Of a DNA stretch of 19,207 nt, positions 6,143-14,195 are shown one piece after another (the first letter of the stretch is position 1; every line of letters begins with the position of its first letter). The DNA comes from Labilithrix sp. (GTDB lineage: Bacteria > Myxococcota > Polyangia > Polyangiales > Polyangiaceae). The position numbers and the translations under genes are program-made. The notes below the pieces were generated by a model that was not told the origin of the DNA, ran no database searches, and saw nothing but the letters and a program-made list of their open reading frames with translations. The DNA lies in assembly GCA_028287035.1 (NCBI GenBank), contig JAQBQL010000269.1, positions 1 to 19,207 on the forward strand. The letters run 5' to 3'.

Positions 6143-7834
6143 CTAAAGCACGATGCGTACCCGCGACGAGCGACGGTCCGTTGACGCTCCCGTGGACGGC
6201 GTGACGGTGCCTGCCTCCGCGGTGCGGCCCGGCCGGGCGTCACGTCCCTGGCTGTCGCCATCGCGCTGACCGGAGCGCGCGAACGATCCCGCGGCGGTGT
6301 CGGCGCCGCTCGAGCCGTGGGAACCGACGTGGACCTGCGCCCGCGGGACCTCGGCGCGCACGTCCGCGCGCAGCTCCGCGGCGTGCGCGTCGAGCAGCGC
6401 GGCGCCCTGGCGGTGCTCGGCCTGGACCTGCACGTCGACGCGGCCATCCTCGTGGGTCCTCGCGCGGACCTCGAAGCGTCCGAGATCCTCGACGGAGAGC
6501 GCGCCGTGCGCGTCGCCCGCGAGGACGCGCCGGTGCCCGACCGCCTCGGCGTTCTCGACGGCGCGAGCGATGCCGTCGGCCGGCTGACCTGCCTGCGCGG
6601 TGACGCTGTCCGCTGTCATGACGTTGACGTTCGCCATGCCAGAGGCGTCGGCGCCGTGGGGCAGCGCGAGCGCGGCCGCCGGAACGGCCTCGGGGAGCGG
6701 GCTCTGGTCGGCGGGCGTGGTGAGCCCGGCCTTCGCGGGCGCGGGCGCGGGCGCGGGCGCCGTCTCCTGCGCGTCCATGTCGGGCCTGGTGGGCTCGGCG
6801 GACCGCGCGGCGCCCCGGAGGGACGTGGCGCGGCCCGCGGTGGGTCGCAAGGGGGGGGTCCCGTTGACCCCAGCGCCGGGGCGGCTCGCGTTGAGAGTCA
6901 TCCCTCTGGCGAGCGGCGCCGGGGGCACCGCCGCGGCCATGGCGGGGACCGACGGGCCGGTGACGGCGGGATCGAGGAAGTCCGTCGGCTGGCCGAGGGC
7001 GCGCCCCGGGAACGCGCCGCTCGCGTACGGGTCGCTCCCGAGCCGGGCGGCCAGCGCGGGAGGCTCGGGGGCGGCCTCGGCCATGGGTGCGGCGCCGTTC
7101 AGGACCGTGCGCTCGGCGGCGGCGGTTGCGGAGCCGAGCTCCGGCGTCATGCGAGGGGCGGGCGTCAGGTCGGAGCGTCCAGGAACGTGGGCCGGCGAAG
7201 CGGCGCGCGGTGCGTTCGCCGCGCCGCCAGGGTTGCCCTGCGGCTTGCCCACGGCTCGCAGCATCGCCTCGGCGATCTCCGCGGACGCGAGATGCTCCTT
7301 CACGGCGGTGAGGCCAAGGGAGCTCGCGTCGATGGCGCCGCGGCCCACGCCTGCCCCGGCCACGCCCGCCTCGGTCATGGTCGCGACGTCCGCCGTCACG
7401 TCGACGTCGACGACCTCGGCGGTCGGTCGGTCGACGGTCCCGCCTGCGACCACCGCGCGCTCGACGCCTTCCGGCCCCGACGGAACGTGCGCCTCGTAGG
7501 GCCGTGCGCTCGCCTGCTGCGCCTGGAGCTGGAGCGCCGCCGCCATCGCCTGGGCCTCGGCGGTCTCGTCGTCTGCGCCGGTCTTGCGGCGCTTCGCGTC
7601 CTTGGCGAGCGTCGCCGTGCCGGGCTGCGCGAGCGCCCCCTTCGGCCCGGTCGCAGCGGCCTCGACCGCTTGCAGCTGGCTGCCGAGCTGCTCGGCAAAG
7701 CCGGCCTCACGAGGAGCGCCAGCGCCAGCGCCGGCCGGCGCGTCCACCACCGCCGCCGGCGCCTCGTCGGCACGCGCGGTGGCGGCCCTGGCGAAGGAGG
7801 ACATCACACTCTCGACTGCACCGGTGCCGTTCAT
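6143..7834 (-). CDS. fliK: Flagellar hook-length control protein FliK
   Basis: FliK is the secreted molecular ruler that measures hook length and switches export from hook to filament subunits. The 563-residue protein is mostly low-complexity Ala/Pro/Gly sequence, as expected for a FliK ruler, including an APAPAPAPA run encoded by four GCGGGC units at 6735-6758. Towards the C-terminus (about residues 440-500) a more ordered part fits the Flg_hook domain: LSVEDLGRFEVRARTHEDGR, VDVQVQAEHRQGAALLDAHA and AELRADVRAE. A Ser/Arg-rich tail follows. Identity rests on this domain plus position between fliJ and flgD. ATG 7834 overlaps the fliJ stop. Confidence 0.85.
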   Translation of the reverse strand: MNGTGAVESVMSSFARAATARADEAPAAVVDAPAGAGAGAPREAGFAEQLGSQLQAVEAAATGPKGALAQPGTATLAKDAKRRKTGADDETAEAQAMAAALQLQAQQASARPYEAHVPSGPEGVERAVVAGGTVDRPTAEVVDVDVTADVATMTEAGVAGAGVGRGAIDASSLGLTAVKEHLASAEIAEAMLRAVGKPQGNPGGAANAPRAASPAHVPGRSDLTPAPRMTPELGSATAAAERTVLNGAAPMAEAAPEPPALAARLGSDPYASGAFPGRALGQPTDFLDPAVTGPSVPAMAAAVPPAPLARGMTLNASRPGAGVNGTPPLRPTAGRATSLRGAARSAEPTRPDMDAQETAPAPAPAPAKAGLTTPADQSPLPEAVPAAALALPHGADASGMANVNVMTADSVTAQAGQPADGIARAVENAEAVGHRRVLAGDAHGALSVEDLGRFEVRARTHEDGRVDVQVQAEHRQGAALLDAHAAELRADVRAEVPRAQVHVGSHGSSGADTAAGSFARSGQRDGDSQGRDARPGRTAEAGTVTPSTGASTDRRSSRVRIVL

Positions 7835-8256
7835 GACTCCACCTTGGTCGTGCTCCGGGCCGCGAGCGCGTCCTCGGCAGCACGTGTCTTCTGGTTCGCT
7901 GCAGCGTTGACGGCGGCCGTCGCCTTCTCACCCCAGAGCTCGAAGCGACGGAGCTCGGTCCGCGCCGCGGCGACCTCCGCGAGGAACCGCTGCTCCTCGC
8001 GCTGCTTCTGACCGACCACCGCCTGGGCGCGCTGGACCGCCATCCGCAGCGTCCGTCCGCGTGCGTCGTGCACCGCGAGATCGTCGGCGGTCTCCGCGGC
8101 GGCCGCACGGTCGATGGAGGCGAGCCACGCCGCCTCCGAGGCCCTGACCGACTGCTCGGCGGCGGCCGTCGCGGCGCGGGCCTGCACGAGGGCGCGTTCG
8201 GCGGCCGTGACCGCCCGGTCCTTGACGCTCGTGAGCTTCTGGATGCGTTTCGACAT
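7831..8256 (-). CDS. fliJ: Flagellar export chaperone FliJ
   Basis: FliJ is the coiled-coil stalk of the flagellar export ATPase, analogous to the gamma subunit of F1. The 141 residues are almost entirely Ala/Arg/Glu/Gln-rich helix with no Pro or membrane segment: MSKRIQKLTSVKDRAVTAAE, a long heptad stretch, then QREEQRFLAEVAAARTELRR and FELWGEKATAAVNAAANQKT. This matches FliJ/YscO coiled-coil architecture more than exact residues, because the family is poorly conserved. It lies directly after fliI (TGATG junction) and overlaps fliK (ATGA), the standard place for fliJ. Confidence 0.85.
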   Translation of the reverse strand: MSKRIQKLTSVKDRAVTAAERALVQARAATAAAEQSVRASEAAWLASIDRAAAAETADDLAVHDARGRTLRMAVQRAQAVVGQKQREEQRFLAEVAAARTELRRFELWGEKATAAVNAAANQKTRAAEDALAARSTTKVES

Positions 8257-9578
8257 CAGGACCTCGAGAGCTCGGCGATCTCGAGGACCGCCGTGATCGA
8301 CTCCTCGCGCGGCGTGGCCTCGTCGGGCGGCTGACGGAGCAGGGCCTCGATCATCGGGAGGGACTTCTTCGCCGCGTCGATCCGCGCGTCGGACCCCGGC
8401 ACGTAAGCGCCGATCTGGATGAGGTCCGCAGCGTCGTCGTACGCGGCCAGCATCTCGCGGACGCGCGAGGCCGCCGCCAGGTGAGGCCGGTCGCACACCT
8501 CGCTCGCGAGACGCGACACGCTCTTCAGCACGTCGATGGCCGGGTGCTGGCCGCGGTCGGCGAGCTTGCGCGAGAGCACGACGTGGCCGTCGAGGATGCC
8601 TCGCACGGTGTCGGCGATCGGATCGTTGAGGTCGTCGCCCTCGACGAGGACCGTGTACACGGCGGTGATCGAGCCCGGCCCGCCATCGCGTCCGGCCCGC
8701 TCGAGCAGCGGCGGGAGGGCGGCGAACACCGTCGGCGTGTAGCCCTTGGTCAGCGGCGGCTCGCCAGCCGCGAGCGAGGCCTCGCGGAGCGCCATCGCGA
8801 ATCGCGTGACCGAGTCCATGACGAGGAGGACCTTCTTGCCCTGCTTGCGGAAGTACTCGGCGAGCGCGGTCGCCCGGAGCGCGCCACGGACGCGGACGAG
8901 CGGCGGCGTGTCGCTCGTCGCCGCGACGACGACGCAGCGGTGCATGTTCTCGGGGCCGATGGCGTTGCGGACGAAGTCGCCGACCTCGCGGCCGCGCTCG
9001 CCGATCAGCGCGGCGATGATCACGTCGGCCTTCGCGTGGCGGCACATCATGCCGAGCAGCGTGCTCTTGCCGACGCCCGTGCCGGCGAACAGACCGATCC
9101 GCTGCCCCTCGGCGAGCGGGAGGATGGCGTCGAGCGCGCGGACGCCGGTCTCGAGCGGGTGCTCGATCGGGCGGCGCGCGAAGGGCGTCGGAGGCTGCGC
9201 GTGGAGCGGCGCACGGCCGGCGCTACGCACGATCGGCCGCCCATCGAGGGGACGGCCGAACGCGTCGATGACGCGCCCCAGGACCTCGTCACCCACCTCG
9301 GCGGTCGCCTCGCCGAGGCGCGGCCGCACGCGGGCCCCCGGCGCGATGCCCGCGGTCGGTCCGAGCGGCGCGGCGAGCAGGCGCTCGTCGCGGAAGCCGA
9401 TGACCTCGAGCGGGACGATGCCGGAGGGCGTCACGACGTCGAGCTCGCGGCCGACCGCCACGTGCACGCCCTCCACCTCGACGAGCTGACCGACCACCTT
9501 CTTCACGCGGCCCTCGAGGCGCGCCAGCGGCAGCGTCGCGACCTGGTCGACGTACGATCCGAGCTGGATCCCGCTCAC
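8256..9578 (-). CDS. fliI: Flagellum-specific ATP synthase/ATPase FliI
   Basis: FliI is the hexameric ATPase that powers and unfolds substrates at the flagellar type III export gate. At 440 residues it has the normal length. Visible signatures are the N-terminal beta-barrel (GRVKKVVGQLVEVEGVHVAV), Walker A GLFAGTGVGKSTLLG, the ALIGERGREVGDFV segment, Walker B KKVLLVMDSVTRFAMALRE, the family block GEPPLTKGYTPTVFAALPPL and the LLERAGRDGGPGSITAVYTV stretch. The C-terminal DLIQIGAYVPGSDARIDAAK segment is typical of FliI/SctN. The start is GTG 9578, which overlaps the fliH stop as GTGA; the longer open frame upstream is a shadow of fliH. Confidence 0.97.
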   Translation of the reverse strand: MSGIQLGSYVDQVATLPLARLEGRVKKVVGQLVEVEGVHVAVGRELDVVTPSGIVPLEVIGFRDERLLAAPLGPTAGIAPGARVRPRLGEATAEVGDEVLGRVIDAFGRPLDGRPIVRSAGRAPLHAQPPTPFARRPIEHPLETGVRALDAILPLAEGQRIGLFAGTGVGKSTLLGMMCRHAKADVIIAALIGERGREVGDFVRNAIGPENMHRCVVVAATSDTPPLVRVRGALRATALAEYFRKQGKKVLLVMDSVTRFAMALREASLAAGEPPLTKGYTPTVFAALPPLLERAGRDGGPGSITAVYTVLVEGDDLNDPIADTVRGILDGHVVLSRKLADRGQHPAIDVLKSVSRLASEVCDRPHLAAASRVREMLAAYDDAADLIQIGAYVPGSDARIDAAKKSLPMIEALLRQPPDEATPREESITAVLEIAELSRS

Positions 9579-10237
9579 GAGACCGCTCCGATCGCTTCGC
9601 CGACGGCGGCCATGCGGGCGCCCGCGCTCACCTCGATCGACGTCGCCTTCGCGCGCACCTCGCACGTGCCGCGCGGGAGGGTCCGGTCGACCTCGAGACG
9701 GTGCTCGCCCTCCGTCGCGATCGTCCAGGTGTCCACCGGGACCGCGGCGGCGAGGTCGGGCGACATCGCGACGACGATCGCTTCGCGCGGCGGGAGCATG
9801 GCGATGGCCTCGTTGGCCCATCCGACGATGAGGGCGGGATCGGCGGCGACCGCCTCACCGACGACGCGCCCGGCGATGGCGATCGCGAGCTTCACGAGCT
9901 CTCCCTCGCTGGCCTCGAGGATGCGCCGGCGGGTGGTCGCGAGCTGCGCGGCGAGATCCGCGGCGGTCGCCTTCAGCACGTCGACCTCGGCGGTGAGCGC
10001 GGCGATCGCCTCGGCGTGCTCCCGGACCACGCGGCTCGGGGGCGCCGCCGCCTCGACGACGTACGCCTCGGGCGGACGACTGACCGAGGGCGGCGGAGGC
10101 TTGACGCTCGGCAGCACCTTCAGCTGGGGCCGACCTTCGCTGCGCGGCGCAGGTGCGTTGGCGGGAGTCGCCCAGGAGGGGCGCTGGACTGCGGCCTTCG
10201 AGGAGGCGACCGACCAGTCGGCGCGGCGGGGGCCCAT
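9575..10237 (-). CDS. fliH: Flagellar assembly protein FliH (export ATPase regulator)
   Basis: FliH binds FliI and anchors it to FliN at the C-ring. The 220 residues have a Pro-rich, poorly conserved N-terminus, a central coiled coil (about 75-115; VREHAEAIAALTAEVDVLKA) and a C-terminal FliH/SctL domain: LVKLAIAIAGRVVGEAV, PALIVGWANEAIAMLP, then LEVDRTLPRGTCEVRAKATS. Two in-frame ATGs are possible. The upstream one (10243) overlaps the fliG stop but has AGGAGG only one base away. The one at 10237 has the same AGGAGG at the ideal seven bases and is preferred. It is followed by fliI with a GTGA overlap. Confidence 0.9.
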   Translation of the reverse strand: MGPRRADWSVASSKAAVQRPSWATPANAPAPRSEGRPQLKVLPSVKPPPPSVSRPPEAYVVEAAAPPSRVVREHAEAIAALTAEVDVLKATAADLAAQLATTRRRILEASEGELVKLAIAIAGRVVGEAVAADPALIVGWANEAIAMLPPREAIVVAMSPDLAAAVPVDTWTIATEGEHRLEVDRTLPRGTCEVRAKATSIEVSAGARMAAVGEAIGAVS

Positions 10238-10239
10238 GT

Positions 10240-11211
10240 TCATTCCTCCTCGCGACCGAGGCTGATGGTGCCTGCGGCCTCGAGGCGGAGGGCGACCTCG
10301 ACGATCTCCTTGCGGGCCGCGTCGACGTCCGACTTGCGGATCTGGCCCATGTTCTCGAGGTCGTCGCGAATGAGGTCGGCGGCGCGCGCCGACAGGCCGC
10401 GGAACACCGCCTCCGTGACGGCCGGGTTCGCGCCCTTGAGGGCGATCGTGAGCCGATCGGTGGCAGCCTCGCGGAGCAGCCCGCGCATCGCCTTCGAGTC
10501 GAGCCGCGCCAGGTCGTCGAACGTGAACATCGCCATGCGGACGGTGTTGGCGAGCTCCGGGTCCTCGGCCTCGAGGTTCGCGAGGATGGTGCTGGAGGCG
10601 CCCTTTCCGCTCGCGTTGAGGAGCTCGGCGGCCTTGGCGACGCCGTCGACGTTGACGACCTGCGTGGCGTCGGCGGAGGGCAGCGCCGCGGCGAGGGCCG
10701 AGGCGACGTCCTCGAGGACGCTCGCCGGAAGCTGGGTCATCTTGCTGACGTGCTTCACGATGGCGGCCTGGCGCTCCTCGCCGAGGGCCGCGAGGATCGC
10801 GGCCGCGGAGATCGGCGAGAGCATCGAGAGGATGGCCGCCGCGAGCTGCGGGGGCTCGTTCGCGAGCAGGCCGGCCACGTCCTCGGGAGCAGCCTTCTCG
10901 AGCTTCCCGAGCGGGCTCTCGACGATCTGGTCGTCGAAGACGATGCGGGCGCGTTCCTCGCCGATGGCCCCTGCGGACAGCCGGCGGAGGTAGCGCAGGC
11001 CGCCGCGCGGCACGGCGACCGCCTTGTCGGACCGCTCGAGGAACTCCGTGAAGGTCTTCTTCGCGGCATCCTTCGGGACCTCCTTCATCGCCGAGGCGAT
11101 GGCGCGGATCCTACGGATGTCCTCCTCGTTCATCTGGTCGACGACGGGCCTTGCGACCTCCTCGTCGAGGGAGAGCAGGAACAAGACGGCTTTCTCGGCG
11201 TGTGTGAGCAC
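10240..11211 (-). CDS. fliG: Flagellar motor switch protein FliG
   Basis: FliG couples the rotor to the stator: it sits on FliF and its C-terminal charged helix interacts with MotA. The 323 residues carry the N-terminal FliF-binding domain (THAEKAVLFLLSLDEEVARP), the armadillo middle domain, and the torque domain beginning MFTFDDLARLDSKAMRGLLR. The charged torque residues known from E. coli are conserved in spacing: Lys in LTIALKG, Arg in LSARAAD 17 residues later, the Asp pair in IRDDLENMG, and Arg in QIRKSDV. The middle-domain EHPQ motif reads EPPQ here (LANEPPQLAAAIL). The start is GTG 11211, with GAGGA about nine bases upstream. The stop overlaps the alternative fliH ATG. Confidence 0.96.
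   Translation of the reverse strand: MLTHAEKAVLFLLSLDEEVARPVVDQMNEEDIRRIRAIASAMKEVPKDAAKKTFTEFLERSDKAVAVPRGGLRYLRRLSAGAIGEERARIVFDDQIVESPLGKLEKAAPEDVAGLLANEPPQLAAAILSMLSPISAAAILAALGEERQAAIVKHVSKMTQLPASVLEDVASALAAALPSADATQVVNVDGVAKAAELLNASGKGASSTILANLEAEDPELANTVRMAMFTFDDLARLDSKAMRGLLREAATDRLTIALKGANPAVTEAVFRGLSARAADLIRDDLENMGQIRKSDVDAARKEIVEVALRLEAAGTISLGREEE
10245..10250 (-). promoter_or_regulatory. Strong Shine-Dalgarno site deciding the fliH start
   Basis: A perfect AGGAGG lies inside the last codons of fliG, where it encodes part of the terminal Glu run. It stands seven bases from ATG 10237 but only one base from ATG 10243, so it points to the downstream start codon. Confidence 0.65.
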
Positions 11212-11244
11212 TGTGGGGTCCTCGGTGCCGGCGGAGACGTGACG

Positions 11245-12909
11245 CTAGGCGGCCTGCTTCTGCGTCGTGTCGTGCTGGCCCAGCCACTCACGCAAGATCA
11301 GGGCCGCGGTGGTGGGGTCGCGCAGGACCCGGTCGCTGACCAGCGCGCGGAGCTCCTCGGCGGTCGGCTCGGGGTTCGCGTCCTCCTCGGATTCCTCGCC
11401 GAGGGCCGCGAAGACCGACTTCTGCTCGGTGAGGGCCGCGAGCTTCGTCTCGGCGGCGCTCGCCGCGGCGAGCCGCTCGGCCGCCAGGCGCTTGGCGCGC
11501 TTCTTCATCATGAGCGCCATGACGATGACGGAGGCGACGAGGAGGGCCGCGGCGCCGGCCGCGTAGGGCCCGTGCTTCTTCGGCTGGAAGGCGAAGGGAG
11601 CGGCCGCCACCGGCGCGGGAGCCTCGGGGGCGACCGCGAGGAAGGGCACCGACTCGACCGTCACGAGGTCGCCGCGCTTGTCGTCGGCGCCGACCGCGCT
11701 CCGCACGAGCGCCGAGATCTTGTCCATCTCCTCGCGGGATCGCGCCGCGTTCGAGAGGGGGACGCCGTCGACGACGACCGCGACGGTCAGGCGGCGCAGC
11801 GTGCCCGCGGCGATGAAGCGCTTCTCGGTGACGTGGTCGACCTCGAAGTTCCGGGTGTGAGACTCGCGCACGTTCCCCACCGCGACCGGAGCCGGAACCG
11901 GAGCGCCGCCGTCCGCGCCGCCGGCCACCTTCGCGGCATCAGCCGGCAGGTTGCTCTGCGCGCCCGGCACGCCGGTCGCGCCCGCCGCGTCCTCGCCCGG
12001 CCGCTCCACGCTCTGCTCCTCGCTGCGCATCACGGTGGTCTTCGGGTCGTAGTGGTCCTCGACGCGCTCGACGCGCGAGGTGTCGAGCTCCGCGGTCACA
12101 CGCACGTCCACGTGCCCCTGTCCGACCACCTTCTCGACCAGCTGCCGCGCGCGCTCCTCGAGCGACGTCTCGAGCGAGCGCGTCTGCGAGGTGCGGTCGT
12201 CCTGGTCGGAGCCCGCCTCCTCGCCAGCACGGCGCGGCTTGTGGAGGACGGTGCCCTCGGTGCTCACGAGCGCGACGTGGTCGGGCGAGAGGCCGGCGAC
12301 CGACGACGACACGAGGTGCACGATGCTGTTGATCTCGCCGCCGCCGAGGCTGCGACCCGACCGGAGCTTGACGACGACCGACGCGCTCGCCGGCTCGTTC
12401 CGGCTCACGAACACGGATTTCTCGGGCAGAACGAGGTGAACGCGCGCGCTCTGGACGGCGCTGATGCTGCCGATGGTGCGCGAGAGCTCGCCCTCGAGCG
12501 CGCGCCGGTAGAGGATGCGCTGCTCGAACTCGGTCGCGCCGAGGCGCATCTTGTCGAAGCTCTCGAAGCCCACGGCGCCGCCGCGGGGGAGGCCGCCGCC
12601 GGCGAGCTCGAGCCGTAGCTCGCGCGCCTGCACCTCGGGCACCTCGATGGTCCCCTGCCCCTCGAGGCGGTACGGGACCTTCATCTCCTTCAGCTTCGCG
12701 ACGACCGCGGCCGCGTCCTCCTGCTCGAGGCTCGAGAACAGGATCGCGTACGGCGGGTTGGCCGACCGTACGCTCATGTAAGCCGCCACGGCGATGGCGG
12801 TCGCGATCGAGAACGCCAGGAAGACCTTCGCGGGACGCGACAGGTTCTTCAGCGCTTCGAGCGCCTTCAGGAGAGGCTTGCGGACGTTCTCGGGCAGGAA
12901 ATTGAGCAT
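11245..12909 (-). CDS. fliF: Flagellar MS-ring protein FliF
   Basis: FliF builds the MS ring in the inner membrane, the platform for rotor and export gate. The 554 residues show two membrane segments, one near the N-terminus (KVFLAFSIATAIAVAAYMSV) and one near the C-terminus (YAAGAAALLVASVIVMALMM). Between them are ring-building motifs: NPPYAILFSSLEQEDAAAV, the LPRGGAVGFESFDKMRLGAT block, YRRALEGELSRTIGSISAVQ, and ARVHLVLPEKSVF. The cytoplasmic tail ends DPTTAALILREWLGQH, the FliG-binding helix. The periplasmic part holds a Gly/Ala/Pro-rich insert (about residues 305-340). It starts at ATG 12909, 16 bases after fliE, and is followed by fliG after 33 bases. Confidence 0.97.
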   Translation of the reverse strand: MLNFLPENVRKPLLKALEALKNLSRPAKVFLAFSIATAIAVAAYMSVRSANPPYAILFSSLEQEDAAAVVAKLKEMKVPYRLEGQGTIEVPEVQARELRLELAGGGLPRGGAVGFESFDKMRLGATEFEQRILYRRALEGELSRTIGSISAVQSARVHLVLPEKSVFVSRNEPASASVVVKLRSGRSLGGGEINSIVHLVSSSVAGLSPDHVALVSTEGTVLHKPRRAGEEAGSDQDDRTSQTRSLETSLEERARQLVEKVVGQGHVDVRVTAELDTSRVERVEDHYDPKTTVMRSEEQSVERPGEDAAGATGVPGAQSNLPADAAKVAGGADGGAPVPAPVAVGNVRESHTRNFEVDHVTEKRFIAAGTLRRLTVAVVVDGVPLSNAARSREEMDKISALVRSAVGADDKRGDLVTVESVPFLAVAPEAPAPVAAAPFAFQPKKHGPYAAGAAALLVASVIVMALMMKKRAKRLAAERLAAASAAETKLAALTEQKSVFAALGEESEEDANPEPTAEELRALVSDRVLRDPTTAALILREWLGQHDTTQKQAA

Positions 12910-12925
12910 GATCTTTCGGAGAATT

Positions 12926-13249
12926 TCAGACGCTGGTTCGCCAGAGCTCGTGGAAGGCGTCGAGCAGCTTGTTCCGGACGTTGCCCACGAGCTTCAGGCT
13001 GATGTCCGCTTCCTTCATCGCAATCATCGTTCCGTGCAGGTCGTCGGTCTTTCCGTTGGCGAGCGCCTCCGCCTTCTGGACCGCGTTGTTCTCCTGGACG
13101 CTCGCGGCTTCGACCGCGCCCTTGAGCACTGACGCAAAGCCCGCGCCGTCCGCCGACGTCTGGTTCGCCGTCAGACCGCTGTCGCGATCGACCTTCAGCT
13201 CGCCGAAGTAGTCGCCGGCGGTGGTGACGCTGCCGATCGGAGTCGTCAC
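12926..13249 (-). CDS. fliE: Flagellar hook-basal body complex protein FliE
   Basis: FliE is the adapter between the MS ring and the rod. The product has 107 residues, the usual size. The diagnostic C-terminal block is present: FASVLKGAVEAASVQENNAV, then TMIAMKEADISLKLVGNVRN and KLLDAFHELWRTSV, matching the family pattern 'amekAdlslqlavqVRNKvleAyqEi'. The start is GTG 13249 overlapping the flgC stop (GTGA); longer readings run antisense-like through flgC and are not real. Order flgB-flgC-fliE-fliF is the classical rod/MS-ring cluster. Confidence 0.95.
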   Translation of the reverse strand: MTTPIGSVTTAGDYFGELKVDRDSGLTANQTSADGAGFASVLKGAVEAASVQENNAVQKAEALANGKTDDLHGTMIAMKEADISLKLVGNVRNKLLDAFHELWRTSV

Positions 13250-13698
13250 TTGCCGATCCTCAGCGCGGCGCGCGCCATCGACTTGAGCGACTCGATGGAC
13301 GTGACGCCGGCCTCGTAGGCGCGCGAGGCAGTCATCATGTTGACCATCTCCGTCACCACGTTGACGTTGGGGTACTCGACGAAGCCGTCGGCGTTGGCGT
13401 CGGGGTGGCCGGGCTCGTACACCATCTGCCCTGGCGTCTGGTCGGGGCGGACCTCGCTGAGCTGCACGGTCTCGACCTTCTTCAGGACGGGGTCGAACGT
13501 GTTCGGATGCAGCTGTTTCGCGCTGAAAACCGGGTCGAGTCGCTTGTAGGCGCCGCCCTCGGCGGTGCGCGTCGTGCGCGCGTTCGCGAGGTTGCCCGCG
13601 ACGACGTTCATGCGGCCGCGCTCGGCGGTCAGGCCGGACGCCGCCACTTCCATCGCGCTGAACACGCCGGCCGAGTTGACGGGTGCGGTCTTCATCAT
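13246..13698 (-). CDS. flgC: Flagellar proximal rod protein FlgC
   Basis: FlgC is one of the proximal rod subunits. It has 150 residues from ATG 13698; a second ATG directly follows at 13695, and AAGGG upstream is three bases from the first and six from the second, so either may be used. The N-terminal rod motif is AMEVAASGLTAERGRMNVVA with GNLANARTTR. The C-terminal motif is VEYPNVNVVTEMVNMMTASR followed by AYEAGVTSIESLKSMARAAL. The stop overlaps fliE, and the start overlaps flgB. Confidence 0.96.
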   Translation of the reverse strand: MMKTAPVNSAGVFSAMEVAASGLTAERGRMNVVAGNLANARTTRTAEGGAYKRLDPVFSAKQLHPNTFDPVLKKVETVQLSEVRPDQTPGQMVYEPGHPDANADGFVEYPNVNVVTEMVNMMTASRAYEAGVTSIESLKSMARAALRIGK

Positions 13699-14084
13699 CC
13701 GCCCTTTGCGTCGTTGGCGGCCCAGGACAGCGACGAGAGCTCGCTCGAGGCAAGCTGCGCGATCATGTCGTAGCGCAGCTGGTTCGACGCGATCTTCACG
13801 GTCTCCTTGTCGAGATCGACGCCGTTGCCGTCGCCGCCGGGACCGACGTGGGGCTCCTCGACGACGCGGAAGCCCTGGTCGGTGTGGGTCGACCCGTGCA
13901 GATGGCCCGCCTGCGTGGCGGCCATCGCGGAGTGGAGCTCGCCGTCGAACGTGTCCCGGGCGAGATCGACCGTCGCGTAGCCCGGCGTATCGAGATGCGC
14001 GAGGTTCGAGGCGAGCAGATTGTGTCGCTGGAGGTGGTAGTCGAGCCCCGTCCGGAGGTGCTCGACCGTGTCGATGAGAGCCAT
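13695..14084 (-). CDS. flgB: Flagellar proximal rod protein FlgB
   Basis: FlgB is the first proximal rod subunit. The 129-residue product has the rod N-terminal signature HLRTGLDYHLQRHNLLASNL then AHLDTPGYATVDLARD, a His/Gly-rich variable middle, and a C-terminal VDLDKETVKIASNQLRYDMI helix typical of FlgB. It is the first gene of the leftward flagellar train and shares a 111-base divergent control region with flbD. ATG 14084 was taken because the motif begins soon after it; a weak GGATGAG lies upstream. No convincing sigma-54 site faces this gene. Confidence 0.95.
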   Translation of the reverse strand: MALIDTVEHLRTGLDYHLQRHNLLASNLAHLDTPGYATVDLARDTFDGELHSAMAATQAGHLHGSTHTDQGFRVVEEPHVGPGGDGNGVDLDKETVKIASNQLRYDMIAQLASSELSSLSWAANDAKGG

Positions 14085-14138
14085 GCGGCTCGCTCATCCA
14101 CGAGCCGTGCCAGCGCCTCGCTCTTCTCTCGTCGTCAT

Positions 14139-14195
14139 GCAACCGACGCTCGGACGCTGGCCCGTTGGTTGCTGAGCACTGTCATCGAACCAACG
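14139..14195. repeat. Three alternating copies of an AACCAACG element in the divergent control region
   Basis: AACCGACG (14141-14148), its inverse CGTTGGTT (14163-14170) and AACCAACG (14188-14195) lie about 22 and 25 bases apart centre to centre. The second and third are perfect inverted repeats. The first and second extend to ten bases with one mismatch (GCAACCGACG / CGTTGGTTGC). The middle copy overlaps the -12 half of the sigma-54 promoter, and the last one ends at the flbD start codon. The layout suggests an operator for a dimeric regulator, but this is inference. Confidence 0.5.
14158..14173 (+). promoter_or_regulatory. Sigma-54 (RpoN) promoter for flbD-motA-motB
   Basis: TGGCCCGTTGGTTGCT matches the -24/-12 consensus TGGCACGNNNNTTGCW at every defined base except one (A to C), with the required GG-N10-GC spacing. 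Transcription should start near 14184, twelve bases before the flbD ATG. Use of sigma-54 for flagellar genes is common in many Gram-negative groups. Confidence 0.75.

Noticed and set aside
6735..6758. Four tandem GCGGGC units
   Set aside because: Simple sequence encoding an Ala-Pro run inside the disordered part of FliK; no sign of a separate function.
6317..12618. Several long rightward open frames (6317-8011, 8481-10265, 10153-12618) antisense to fliK through fliF
   Set aside because: All mirror well-supported flagellar genes and show Arg/Gly/Val-rich shadow composition with no motif.
14112..14157. Sigma-54-like halves facing flgB (TGGCACG and GTTGCAT on the minus strand)
   Set aside because: The two halves are in the wrong order and neither has a partner at the required GG-N10-GC spacing.
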